Part shown: positions 7,334 through 19,100 of the stretch, piece by piece
Numbering within the stretch: position 1 is the stretch's first letter
Layout: each line of letters begins with the position of its first letter
IMG/VR virus record: IMGVR_UViG_3300006484_000020
Coordinates: 1-42,419 of that record
DNA from: a virus
Length of the DNA: 42,419 nt
Reading direction: 5' to 3' (one strand)
Notes under the pieces: model-generated
Told to the model about the DNA's origin: nothing
What the model saw: the letters and a program-made list of their open reading frames with translations, nothing else
Databases searched by the model: none
Program-made: the position numbers and the translations under genes

Positions 7334-8560
7334 ATGGCAAACATTCCAATTTGGCCTGGTTCATCATCATTTGCTCAAGTATCAGCATCTTATTATGATT
7401 TAAACATATGGCCACCACCAACCCCTTTTGGGTTTTACGACAGTGATACTCAATTTAAAACTGATGCTAATAAAGTTGCTAACTTTTGTGCTTTACGTTT
7501 AGGATATCCTATTGAAAATGTCGAATTACAAGATATTAATTTTTGGGCTGGATTTGAAGAAGCAACAACTATTTATGGAAATGAATTATATGCTTTCCAA
7601 ACAAGGGATAATTATTTATCTCTAGAAGGAGCATCAACCTCTGTAGATGTAAATACAGATATAGTTACTCCTACATTCTCTAGTATTGTTAGATTGTCTC
7701 AACAATATGGAGAAGAAGCAGGAACAGGTGGTAATGTAACTTGGTTTAAAGGACAATTACCTCTTTCTGCTGGAGTTCAAAATTATGATTTAGCAGCTTG
7801 GGCTGAAGAAAATGGAATTATAGGTGGGGTTGAAATAAAAAATGTATTTTATCAACCACCTCCAGCAATTAGTCAATTATATTCTCCTACTTTAATGACA
7901 GGACAAGGTGGTTTAGGAGGTGTTCCTGCTGCTGGTTTATATGGATTTGGACTTGGTTCTGCTACTTATTTGATGATGCCTACAAGTTTTACTATGCAAA
8001 ACATTCAAGCTATTGAAATGCAAAACACAGTAACACTTTCAAACTATTCATTTAATATTGTAAATAATATTCTTTCAGTATTCCCAATACCTGGAACAGG
8101 AGCTTTTGACTTTGGAGTAGATGATGGGGGTGGATTAGGATATGGTCATTATTTAATATTTGATTTTATCAAAGTTCAAGATAGAATAGATGCAGCCTTT
8201 GCTAATGGAACTAACAAAATTTCAAACACATCAAATGTACCTTATGTAAATCCTGTTTATACACAAATCAATTCAATTGGTAGAGCTTGGATTTTTGAAT
8301 ATACTTTAGCTAGAGCTAAAGATGCTTTAGGACTAATAAGAAACAAATACTCAACAATACCAATCCCAGGCTCAGAAGTAACACTAAATGGAGATAATTT
8401 AGTTTCATCTGCTGCTACAGAAAGAGAAGCATTAATTGTAAGATTAAGAGAATATTTTAATGAAACCTCACGTCAAGCATTACTTGAAAGAAGACAAGCA
8501 GAATCAGTAGCTCGTGTTGCTGAAATCAGCCAAGTACCAATGACAATTTTTATAGGATAA
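7334..8560 (+). CDS. Neck protein, T4 gp13-like (tentative)
   Basis: This 408-residue protein precedes genes resembling T4 gp14 and gp15, so position suggests the neck protein gp13. The N-terminal third, FGFYDSDTQFKTDANKVANF followed by CALRLGYPIENVELQDINFW and GFEEATTIYGNELY, has the helical character of head-tail connector proteins. The middle is rich in Gly/Pro/Ala (GGLGGVPAAGLYGFGLGS) and aromatic residues. The C-terminus (about 325-395) is strongly helical and charged, with EREALIVRLREYFNETSRQA. Starts of the following genes are one base after the stop (8562) or overlapping (9152), a coherent neck operon. The gp13 name rests mainly on order; a gp13-like fold with an extra inserted domain would explain a length above that of T4 gp13 (about 309 residues). 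Confidence 0.62.
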   Translation: MANIPIWPGSSSFAQVSASYYDLNIWPPPTPFGFYDSDTQFKTDANKVANFCALRLGYPIENVELQDINFWAGFEEATTIYGNELYAFQTRDNYLSLEGASTSVDVNTDIVTPTFSSIVRLSQQYGEEAGTGGNVTWFKGQLPLSAGVQNYDLAAWAEENGIIGGVEIKNVFYQPPPAISQLYSPTLMTGQGGLGGVPAAGLYGFGLGSATYLMMPTSFTMQNIQAIEMQNTVTLSNYSFNIVNNILSVFPIPGTGAFDFGVDDGGGLGYGHYLIFDFIKVQDRIDAAFANGTNKISNTSNVPYVNPVYTQINSIGRAWIFEYTLARAKDALGLIRNKYSTIPIPGSEVTLNGDNLVSSAATEREALIVRLREYFNETSRQALLERRQAESVARVAEISQVPMTIFIG

Positions 8561-8561
8561 C

Positions 8562-9152
8562 ATGGCATTATACGGTGGAGCAAGAGATGTAAGTATGTTT
8601 CGAAGAGTCAATCGAGAGTTGATGGGAAATATTATATCTCAAGAAGTAATGTATTACAAATATAAAGTAGGATCTACAAATACTAACATGTATGGTGAAG
8701 CTTTTGAAGGTAGAAATTTTGCTGATCCTGTTATGTTATTTACTATTGCAGAGATTGGAGATACAACCTCTCCAGTAAGTGATTTAGGTGTTGATTTTGA
8801 TTGGCCTATGACTTTTAGGTTTTTAAGAGATGATTTAATAAGTAAGTTAAATGATGCAAATCAAGGACAAGGATTTGGAACATTTCAACAAAACCCAGTT
8901 GTTCAATATGGTGCTGAAATTCAACCTGAAGTAGGTGATATTATTCAATATCAAAATGGATATTGGGAAGTAGATAATACTAATATGACTAATTATTATG
9001 TAGGTAAAGATCCTGCATTTCCTAATTATGATGCTGCAGGTAACAATCCATTAAATCCAGGATTAGAAAATTTTGGTTATAATGTAGATGTAGAATGTGT
9101 ATGTCACTATGTACCATCAGACAGAATAAATATAATTTTATCTAGAATGTAA
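8562..9152 (+). CDS. Neck protein, T4 gp14-like
   Basis: This 196-residue protein resembles T4 gp14 neck proteins, which with gp13 close the head portal and join the tail. Key similarities by eye are an early Arg-rich helix (FRRVNRELMGNIISQEV), then YYKYKVGSTNTNMYGEAFEG, matching the gp14-type pattern of Tyr-Lys-Tyr, Asn and NLYGE. Later come a mid-protein F.R.DL segment and a QPEVGDIIQYQNGYWEVDNT block typical of the family's central barrel. The final VECVCHYVPSDRINIILSRM fits a C-terminal beta hairpin. It is shorter than T4 gp14 (about 256). It lies one base after the gp13-like gene and overlaps the gp15-like gene by one base (TAATG). Confidence 0.7.
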   Translation: MALYGGARDVSMFRRVNRELMGNIISQEVMYYKYKVGSTNTNMYGEAFEGRNFADPVMLFTIAEIGDTTSPVSDLGVDFDWPMTFRFLRDDLISKLNDANQGQGFGTFQQNPVVQYGAEIQPEVGDIIQYQNGYWEVDNTNMTNYYVGKDPAFPNYDAAGNNPLNPGLENFGYNVDVECVCHYVPSDRINIILSRM

Positions 9153-10108
9153 TGGCTACTAATAACAGATTAAATAAACCAACTCCAAAAACACAACGAG
9201 AAATAAGCGTTGAACAGCATGTTTCAACGTATGTTCCCGCAGGTAATCCTAATTACGCCGACCCAAATGTCCCTGGTGTTAACCGCGCATTACAGACGTC
9301 GTTTAGGGACGATAATACAAAACCTTTTAGCATTGGTATCAAAGATATTGATGAAGCTGTATTTTATTATTTTGAAAATGTTATCCAACCCTCAGTCATT
9401 CAAAATGGTGAACGTTTACCTGTTCCTATTATTTATGGTTCACAAGAAAAATGGAAATCATTTCAAAAAGATGGGTACTATAGAGATCAAAATGGAAGAA
9501 TTCAAGCACCATTACTCATGTTTAAACGTGAATCAATGGATAAAGTTAGAAGTATTGGTAATAAATTAGATGCTAATAATCCTCACAATTATAGTGTTTC
9601 AACTAAAAAATACGATCCAAGAAACTCATACGATAATTTTAAAGTATTAAATAATAGAATTCCTGAAAAACAATTTTATGCAACTGTTATTCCGGATTAT
9701 GTTACTATAACTTACACGTGTGTAGTTTTTACATATTATGTAGAACAACTTAATAAAATAGTAGAAGCAATTAACTATGCTTCAGATGCATATTGGGGTG
9801 ACCCTCAACGTTTTAAATTTAAGTCTATGATTGATTCATTTGGTTTCCAAACTGAATTAGTTGCTAATGATGAACGTTTAATAAGAAGTACATTTAACAT
9901 TAAGTTAAATGGATATATAGTCCCTGAAATATTACAAAAAGATATAAATTCATTGAAAAAATTCTCAGATAAAACAAAAATTATATTTTCAATTGAGGCA
10001 TCTTCTAATGATGCTCTTTATAATGGCCAAGATAATGGTAATGGATCTATTACTACACCTGAAACAATAAAATCTCTAGAAATTAAGAAAAAAATTAACG
10101 CAATATAA
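9152..10108 (+). CDS. Tail completion/sheath stabiliser protein, T4 gp15-like
   Basis: This 318-residue protein can be aligned by eye with T4 gp15, the ring that terminates the tail and docks it to the neck. ERLPVPIIYGSQEKWKSF resembles the T4 VPITYASKEHF block. PDYVTITYTCVVFTYYVEQL followed by NKIVEAINYAS matches the T4 strand-helix segment with FTRYEDDMFQIVEQ. RLIRSTFNIKLNGYIVPEI matches the RRIEWSLTFEVNGWMYP region. The N-terminal 60 residues (KPTPKTQREISVEQHVSTYV) and the C-terminal 50 residues are extra and look flexible. It closes the neck operon; the next gene starts behind a new ATATTTATA motif 9 bases after its stop. Confidence 0.8.
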   Translation: MATNNRLNKPTPKTQREISVEQHVSTYVPAGNPNYADPNVPGVNRALQTSFRDDNTKPFSIGIKDIDEAVFYYFENVIQPSVIQNGERLPVPIIYGSQEKWKSFQKDGYYRDQNGRIQAPLLMFKRESMDKVRSIGNKLDANNPHNYSVSTKKYDPRNSYDNFKVLNNRIPEKQFYATVIPDYVTITYTCVVFTYYVEQLNKIVEAINYASDAYWGDPQRFKFKSMIDSFGFQTELVANDERLIRSTFNIKLNGYIVPEILQKDINSLKKFSDKTKIIFSIEASSNDALYNGQDNGNGSITTPETIKSLEIKKKINAI

Positions 10109-10117
10109 TTCTTTGCC

Positions 10118-10126
10118 ATATTTATA
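10118..10126 (+). promoter_or_regulatory. ATATTTATA motif before the giant fibre gene
   Basis: An exact 9-mer copy lies 18 bases upstream of the ATG at 10145, in the short gap after the gp15-like gene. The A-rich leader ends AAATAATGG. Such a site gives the 14-kb gene its own transcription start, separate from the neck genes. Confidence 0.6.
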
Positions 10127-10144
10127 CCAGATAAATACTAAATA

Positions 10145-13100
10145 ATGGCTCAAGTAAGATTCCTAGACCAAGTTCCCGTAGGCGTATATAACGTAGATCC
10201 TAATAATACCGGTGGTGGTACTATTGATATTTACCAAAATGGTACATTAGTTAGTTCTAGTGTTCCTTTTTTAAACTTTTCCGGTTCAGTTGCATTAACA
10301 ACATTTGATACAACTGGTGTAACCGTATATGTTTCCGCATCAAGTGTAGGATTTCCTTTTTCAGGTTCAGCTGTAATTACTGGTTCGCTAGTAATTTCCG
10401 GATCTTCACAACCTCTTATACTACAAACTTTACCAGTACAAGCTGGCCCATATGTAGTAACATATAATCCAACTACAGGATTAGTAGGATATGTAAATTC
10501 AAGTTCAGGTACAAGTGGTGTTAATGGTTCGAATGGAACAGCAGGTGTTGCTGGTACATCAGGCACATCAGGCACATCAGGCACAAATGGATTATCAGGT
10601 TCAACAGGTTCATCAGGAACTAGTGGAGCTAATGGAACAAATGGTACAAACGGCACAAACGGAAATTCAGGTTCAACTGGTTCTTCAGGTACCTCAGGTG
10701 TTAATGGAACAAATGGTACCTCAGGCACAAACGGGAACTCAGGTTCAACAGGTTCATCAGGAACTAGTGGAGCTAATGGAACAAATGGTACAAACGGCAC
10801 AAACGGATTATCAGGTTCAACGGGTTTTTCAGGTACCTCAGGTGATAACGGTACAAACGGTACAAACGGTACAAACGGATTATCAGGTTCAACAGGTTCT
10901 TCAGGAACTAGTGGAGCTAATGGAATAAACGGTACTTCAGGTACAAACGGATTATCAGGTTCAACGGGTTCTTCAGGAACAAGTGGAATAAATGGTACTA
11001 ATGGAACTTCAGGTGTTGCCGGTAATAGTGGATTAAGTCAAACTTCAGGTACATCAGGCACTTCAGGTACAAACGGCACATCAGGTGTTGCTGGTACTAA
11101 TGGAAATTCAGGAACAACAGGTACTTCAGGTACTTCAGGTAATAATGCAACTTCAGGTAATGCTGGAACTTCAGGTTCAAGTAATACAACAGGTACTTCA
11201 GGTACTTCAGGTAATAATGCAACTTCAGGTAATGCTGGATCCTCAGGTGCTAGTGCTACAAGTGGTTCAACAGGTACTTCAGGAAGTAGTGGTGCTAATG
11301 GTAATGCTGGATCTTCAGCTCTTTCAGGTACATCAGGAACAAGCGGTTCTAATGGAACTTCAGGAGTTATTGGTACAAATGGACTTAGTCAAGAAGCAGG
11401 TACATCAGGAACAAGTGGTTCTAATGGAACTTCAGGTGTTGCAGGTGCATCAGGTTTAAGCCAAACATCAGGTACTGCTGGTTCATCAGGTACTACTGGT
11501 TCATCAGGAAATGCTGGAAATAATGGTTCATCAGCTTTAAGTGGTACTTCAGGTACTTCAGGTTCAAACGGTACATCAGGTGCCGCAGGTAATAGCGGAT
11601 TAAGTAATACAAGTGGAACAAGTGGTTCTACGGGAACAAATGGTTCAGCAGGTAATGCTGGAAATAGCGGAGGAAGTTCTACCTCAGGTACTTCAGGTTC
11701 AACAGGTACTTCAGGTTCAACAGGTAATGCAGGTTCAGGAGGAGCAAGCGCATTAAGTAGTACTTCAGGTTCTACAGGTTCAAGTGGTTCATCAGGTTCA
11801 TCAGGAGCTGCAGGAAATAGTGGATTAAGTGCATTAAGTGGCACTAGTGGTTCAACTGGTTCAAACGGAACCTCCGGAAATATAGGTAATAATGGATCCT
11901 CAGCATTAAGTGGAACAAGTGGTTCAACTGGTTCATCAGGTTCAAATGGTGTAGATGGAAATAGTGGGTTGAGTGCTACTTCAGGAACAAGTGGTTCAAC
12001 AGGTACTAATGGTTCAAGTGGAAATGCAGGAGTAAGTGGAGCAAGTTCAACAGCAGGTTCAAGTGGTTCAACTGGAACAAATGGTTCAAGTGGTAACGCA
12101 GGAAATAGTGGAGCTAGTGCTTTAAGTGGAACAAGTGGTTCTACAGGTTCATCAGGTTCATCAGGTTCAAATGGTGCTGCTGGAAACAGTGGTTTAAGTA
12201 ATATAAGTGGCACTTCAGGTTCAACCGGATCTAATGGATCTAGTGGATTAAATGGTTCACAAGGTACTAGTGCAGAAAGTGGAACAAGCGGCTCTACAGG
12301 TTCCTCAGGAACTTCAGGTTCATCAGGTGCTGCCGGTGTTTCAGCATTAAGTGCTACCTCAGGAACAACGGGTTCATCAGGAACAGTTGGTTCAGCAGGT
12401 GTAGCAGGATCATCAGCTCTTAGCGCTACTTCAGGAACATCAGGTTCAAATGGTTCCTCAGGTATTACAGGAACTAGTGGTTTAAGTGCAGAAAGTGGGA
12501 CTTCAGGTTCAAGTGGATCTAATGGTTCAAGTGGTGTTATTGGTACAAATGGTTTAAGTACATTATCAGGAACAAGTGGTTCTACTGGTTCATCAGGAAC
12601 AAGTGGTTCCACAGGTGTTGCTGGAGGTAGTGGTTTAAGCAACACTTCAGGTACTACAGGATCTTCAGGAACTTCAGGTTCAGCAGGTATTGCAGGTGTT
12701 TCAGCATTAAGTAGTACATCAGGATCTACAGGTTCAAATGGTACTTCAGGTATTGAAGGTACATCAGGTTTAAGTGCATTAAGTGGTACATCAGGTTCAA
12801 CAGGATCTAATGGTACTTCAGGAAATATAGGTAGTAATGGAACAAGTGCTCTTAGTAGTACTAGCGGTTCAACTGGTTCAAACGGATCTAGTGGCTTAGC
12901 AGGTTCACAAGGTACTAGCGCATTAAGTGGAACTAGTGGTTCTGCAGGTTCAAATGGATCTACAGGTATAGCAGGAACAAATGGATTAAGTGCAGAAAGC
13001 GGAACAAGTGGTTCAACTGGTTCTTCAGGAACTTCAGGTTCAGCAGGTTTTGCAGGTCAATCAGGTTTAAGTTCAACTTCAGGTACTTCAGGTTCAACAG

Positions 13101-16100
13101 GTACAAATGGTTCAACTGGAAATGCAGGAACAAGCGGAGCAAGTAATACAGCAGGTTCTAGTGGTTCTACTGGTTCAAACGGATCAAGTGGAAATGCTGG
13201 AAACTCCGGTGCAAGTGCCTTATCAGGTACTAGTGGTTCTACAGGTTCAAATGGCACCTCAGGTTCAGCAGGTATTGCTGGAAATAGTGGTTTAAGTGCA
13301 ACAGCTGGTACAAGCGGTTCAACAGGATCTAATGGTTCAACTGGAGTCGCAGGTACATCAGGTGATAGTAATACAAGTGGTACAGCGGGTTCAACTGGAA
13401 CTTCAGGTTCAAGTGGAAACGCTGGAAATAGCGGAGCAAGTGCATTAAGTGGAACAAGTGGTTCTACAGGTTCAAATGGTACAAACGGTGCTGCTGGAAA
13501 TAGTGGTATTTCAAATATAAGTGGAACTTCAGGTTCTACAGGTTCAAATGGTTCTTCAGGTATAGCAGGTTCATCAGGAGCAAGTGAATTAAGCGGTACC
13601 TCAGGCAGTTCAGGTACAAACGGTACTTCAGGTAATGCTGGAAATAATGGAGCTTCAGCACTTTCAGGTACTTCAGGTTCAACTGGTTCATCCGGATCTA
13701 ATGGTTCAGCAGGTGCAGCCGGTAACAGTGGTTTAAGTGCTACAGCAGGTACTTCAGGTTCTACAGGTTCAAATGGGTCATCAGGAATAGCAGGTTCTTC
13801 AGGAGCTTCAGCATTAAGTGGAACATCAGGTTCAACTGGTACTAACGGTTCTTCAGGTGCTGCTGGTTCAAATGGAACAAGTGCTTTAAGTGGAACTTCA
13901 GGTTCAACTGGTTCTAGTGGCACTTCAGGTTCAGCAGGTGCTGCTGGAAATAGCGGTTTAAGCGCTACATCAGGCACTTCAGGTTCAACGGGTACAAATG
14001 GTTCAACAGGTAACGCTGGAAGCAATGGGGCAAGTGCATCATCAGGTACTTCAGGTTCTACAGGAACTAATGGTTCTACAGGAGCAGCAGGTACTTCAGG
14101 TGCAAGTCAAACTTCAGGAACAGCTGGCTCTTCAGGAAATAGTGGAACCTCAGGTTCAACAGGAACTTCAGGTTCAGCAGGTGCTGCTGGTGACTCAGGA
14201 TTAAGTCAAACATCAGGTACTTCAGGATCATCAGGTTCTGTAGGTACCTCAGGAAATATAGGAACATCAGGCCTTAGCAGAACTTCAGGTACAAGTGGTT
14301 CAACAGGTACAAACGGTACTTCAGGAGATGGGGACACAGGAACTAGTGGTTTAAGCAGAAGTTCAGGATCAAGCGGTTCAACAGGTACTAATGGTTCTTC
14401 AGGTAATGCTGGAAACAGTGGTGCTAGCGCATTAAGTGGTACTAGTGGTTCTACAGGTTCAAGTGGTTCAAATGGTTCTGCAGGTGCTGCAGGTAATAGC
14501 GGATTAAGTGCATTAAGTGGCACATCAGGTTCTTCAGGAACAAATGGTTCAACAGGTAATGCTGGTACAAATGGTGCTAGCCAATTATCAGGTACCTCAG
14601 GTTCTTCAGGAACAAATGGTTCAACAGGTGCTGCAGGTACTTCAGGTGCTAGTACAACCTCAGGAACCGCAGGTTCATCAGGAACTTCAGGTTCAACAGG
14701 TACAAACGGTACTTCAGGTAATGCTGGAAATAGTGGCTCAAGTGCATTATCAGGTACTTCAGGATCTTCAGGTTCAAATGGTTCAAACGGGGCTGCTGGA
14801 AATAACGGAGCAAGTGCATTAAGTGGCACAAGTGGTTCAACTGGTTCAAGTGGTACTTCAGGTTCAGTAGGTGCAGCAGGTAACAGTGGGGCTTCAGCAT
14901 TAAGTGGAACTTCAGGTTCATCTGGATCTAATGGTTCAAATGGCGCTACAGGAATTGCAGGTACAAGTGGCGCTTCATCTACTTCAGGCACAGCAGGAAG
15001 TTCAGGAACAAGTGGTTCAACAGGTACTAACGGTACTTCAGGTGCCTCAGGTAATAGTGGTTTAAGTACTACTTCAGGAACATCCGGTTCAAGTGGTACT
15101 AATGGTTCAACAGGTAATGCTGGAACATCAGGAGCAAGTAACGCATCAGGTTCAAGCGGTTCTACAGGTTCAAATGGATCAAGTGGAAATGCAGGTAATA
15201 ATGGTGCTTCAAATATAAGTGGAACTTCAGGTTCTTCAGGTTCAGCAGGTACAACAGGTGCTGCTGGAACTAACGGTTTAAGTCAATTATCGGGAACTTC
15301 CGGTTCATCAGGAACTAACGGTTCAACAGGTATTGCAGGTACATCAGGTGCTAGTGTTACATCAGGTACTGCTGGTTCATCAGGAACAAGTGGTTCAACT
15401 GGTACAAATGGTTCATCAGGAATTGCAGGTAATTCAGGTGCAAGTGCTACAAGTGGAACAAGTGGTTCAACAGGTTCAAATGGATCTAGTGGAGCAGTTG
15501 GTTCAAGTGGAGTCTCAGCCCTTTCAGGAACTTCAGGTTCTACTGGTTCTAATGGTACTTCAGGTAATACTGGTACCTCAGGATCAAGTGCCTTAAGTGG
15601 TACTTCAGGTTCAACAGGTTCAAGTGGAACTAGTGGTTCAGCAGGTGCGGCTGGAAATAGCGGATTAAGCTCTACCTCAGGTACAACAGGTTCTTCAGGA
15701 ACATCAGGTTCCGCAGGAGCCGCAGGAAATAGTGGATTAAGTCAAACATCAGGAACAAGTGGTTCTACAGGTTCAAATGGATCCTCAGGAGTTGCAGGTA
15801 CCTCAGGAGCAAGTGCTTTAAGTGGCACTAGTGGTTCAACTGGTACAAATGGTTCATCAGGTATAGCAGGTTCACAAGGTGCTTCAGCACTTTCAGGAAC
15901 TTCAGGTTCAACAGGTTCTTCAGGAACATCAGGTTCAGCAGGAGTAGCCGGAGCTTCAGCTATTAGCGCAACTTCAGGCACAACTGGTAGTTCAGGAACA
16001 ACAGGATCTGCGGGTGCATCAGGTCAAAGCGGATCATCCTCAACTTCAGGAACATCAGGTTCAACAGGAACTACAGGTTCTTCAGGTATAGCAGGATCTA

Positions 16101-19100
16101 GTGGAAATAGCTCACTTTCAGGTTCATCAGGATCAACAGGTTCAAATGGATCTTCAGGTGTAGCAGGTACATCAGGTTTAAGTGCTTTAAGTGGTACCTC
16201 AGGTTCAACAGGTTCTTCAGGAACCTCAGGTTCTGCAGGCGCATCTGGAAATAGTGGATTAAGTGCTACAAGTGGTACTTCAGGATCAACAGGTTCAAAT
16301 GGATCTTCAGGTGCAGCAGGTACTTCAGGAGCAAGTGCTTTAAGTGGAACAAGTGGTTCTACAGGTTCTTCAGGAACCTCAGGTTCAGCAGGAATAGCTG
16401 GAGCTTCAGCATTAAGCAGTACTTCAGGTTCAACGGGTTCATCAGGTTCTTCAGGTTCAAATGGTGTCGCAGGTAATAGCGGATTAAGTAATACAAGTGG
16501 TACAAGTGGTTCAACTGGAACTTCAGGTTCAGCAGGAGCGGCAGGTGCAAGTGCATTAAGTGCTACATCAGGTACTAGTGGTTCATCAGGAACCGTAGGT
16601 TCATCAGGAAATGCAGGCACATCAGGTGCTTCAAATACATCAGGTTCAGCAGGAACTTCAGGTTCAACAGGAACTAGTGGTTCTGCAGGAGCTGCAGGTA
16701 ACTCAGGTTTATCAAATACAAGTGGTACTTCAGGTTCAACCGGTACAAATGGTTCAGCGGGTAATGCTGGAAATAGCGGTTTAAGCAACACAAGTGGAAC
16801 AAGTGGCTCTACAGGAACTAATGGTTCTAGTGGTAATGCAGGTACATCAGGTATAAGTGCATTAAGTGGTACTAGTGGTTCTACTGGTTCAAACGGATCA
16901 AGTGGAAATGCTGGAAACTCAGGTGCAAGTGCATTAAGTGGAACAAGTGGTTCTACAGGTTCAAATGGTACTTCAGGTTCAGCAGGAATTGCTGGATTAA
17001 GTGCTTTAAGTGCTACTAGTGGAACAAGTGGCTCATCAGGAACAGTAGGTTCCTCAGGAAATGCAGGAACTAATGGTTTAAGTCAAGCCTCTGGTACTTC
17101 AGGTTCTTCAGGTTCAGCAGGTACATCAGGTGCTGTTGGAACTAATGGTTTAAGTCAATTATCAGGAACTTCCGGTTCATCAGGAACTAATGGTAGTACA
17201 GGAGCTGCAGGTACTTCAGGTGCTTCAACAACATCAGGAACAGCAGGATCAAGCGGTACTAGTGGTTCAACTGGTACTAATGGTACCTCAGGAAATGCTG
17301 GAAATAGTGGAGCAAGTGCAACTTCCGGAACAAGCGGTTCAACAGGAACCTCAGGTTCAGCAGGAGCCGCAGGAAACAGTGGTTTAAGCCAAACCTCAGG
17401 AACTAGCGGTTCTACAGGTTCAAATGGTTCAAGTGGTAATGCAGGTAACTCAGGAGCTTCAGCATTAAGCGGAACTTCAGGTTCAACTGGTTCATCAGGT
17501 TCTTCAGGTTCATCAGGTGCTGCTGGATTAAGTGGTGCAAGTGCTACAAGCGGTACAGCAGGAAGTTCAGGAACCTCAGGTTCAACAGGAACTTCAGGTT
17601 CAGCAGGTAATGCTGGAAACAGTGGTTTAAGCTTTACCTCAGGAACTTCAGGTTCAACTGGTTCAAATGGTTCAAATGGTAACGCTGGAAATAGTGGAGC
17701 AAGTGCTTTAAGCGGTACTTCAGGTTCAACAGGTTCATCAGGAACTAGTGGCTCAGCAGGTGCTGCTGGAAATAGCGGATTAAGTCAAACATCAGGTACC
17801 TCAGGATCTACTGGAACAAACGGTTCTTCAGGTAACGCAGGTAACTCAGGTGCTTCAGCATTAAGTGGTACTAGTGGTTCATCAGGTTCAAATGGTTCAA
17901 ATGGAGTATCAGGAAACGCAGGTACTTCAGGTGCAAGTGCAACAAGTGGTACTGCAGGTTCAAGTGGAACTAGTGGTTCAACCGGAACTTCAGGTTCAGC
18001 GGGTGTTGCTGGTAATTCAGGATTAAGTCAAACATCAGGTACATCAGGTTCAACTGGAACAAACGGTTCAACAGGAAATGCTGGTACATCAGGTGCTAGT
18101 GCATTATCAGGAACAAGTGGTTCTACAGGTTCAAGTGGTAGTTCAGGTTCAAACGGAGTAGCTGGTAACTCAGGAGCTTCAGCTTTAAGTGGAACATCAG
18201 GTTCATCAGGATCTAATGGTTCAGCAGGTGCAGCAGGAAATAGCGGATTAAGCGCAACAAGTGGAACAAGTGGTTCTACTGGTACTAACGGTTCGACAGG
18301 TAACGCAGGAAATAGTGGAGCTAGTGCTTTAAGTGGAACAAGTGGTTCATCAGGATCTAATGGTTCAAATGGTGCTACAGGAAATGCAGGTACAAGTGGA
18401 GCAAGTGCTACAAGCGGTACTTCAGGTTCAACAGGAACCAATGGTTCAGCAGGAGTAGCAGGAAACAGTGGATTAAGTCAAACATCAGGTACAGCAGGTT
18501 CATCAGGAACTTCAGGTACTTCAGGAAATAATGGAACTAGTGGTTTAAGCAGCACTTCAGGTTCGGCTGGTTCTTCAGGTTCAAACGGTTCTTCAGGAGC
18601 TGATGGAACTTCAGGTCTTAGTAGAACAAGTGGTACTAGTGGTTCTACTGGTACTAACGGTTCATCAGGTAATGCTGGAAATTCAGGAGCAAGTGCTTTA
18701 TCAGGTACTTCAGGTTCAACTGGTTCAAGCGGTACTTCAGGTTCAGCAGGTGTTGCTGGAAATAGTGGTTTAAGCGCAACAAGTGGAACAAGTGGTTCTA
18801 CAGGAACTTCAGGTTCATCAGGTGCTGCAGGGTTAAGTGGTGCTAGTGCAACTTCAGGTACTAGTGGTTCTACAGGATCTAATGGTTCATCAGGAGCTGC
18901 CGGTACATCAGGTGCAAGTTCAACCTCAGGTACTGCTGGTTCTTCAGGAACAAGTGGTTCTACAGGAACAAGCGGTTCATCAGGGGCATCAGGAGTTGCA
19001 GGTACTTCAGGTGCAAGTGCAACTTCAGGTACATCAGGTAGTGCAGGTACAGGAGGTTCATCAGGTATTAGTGGTGCATCAGGAATATCCGCTGTTAGTG

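Noticed and set aside
9210-9569. 119-residue forward ORF within the gp15-like gene
   Set aside because: It is entirely inside a confidently assigned gene in another frame and shows no recognisable features.
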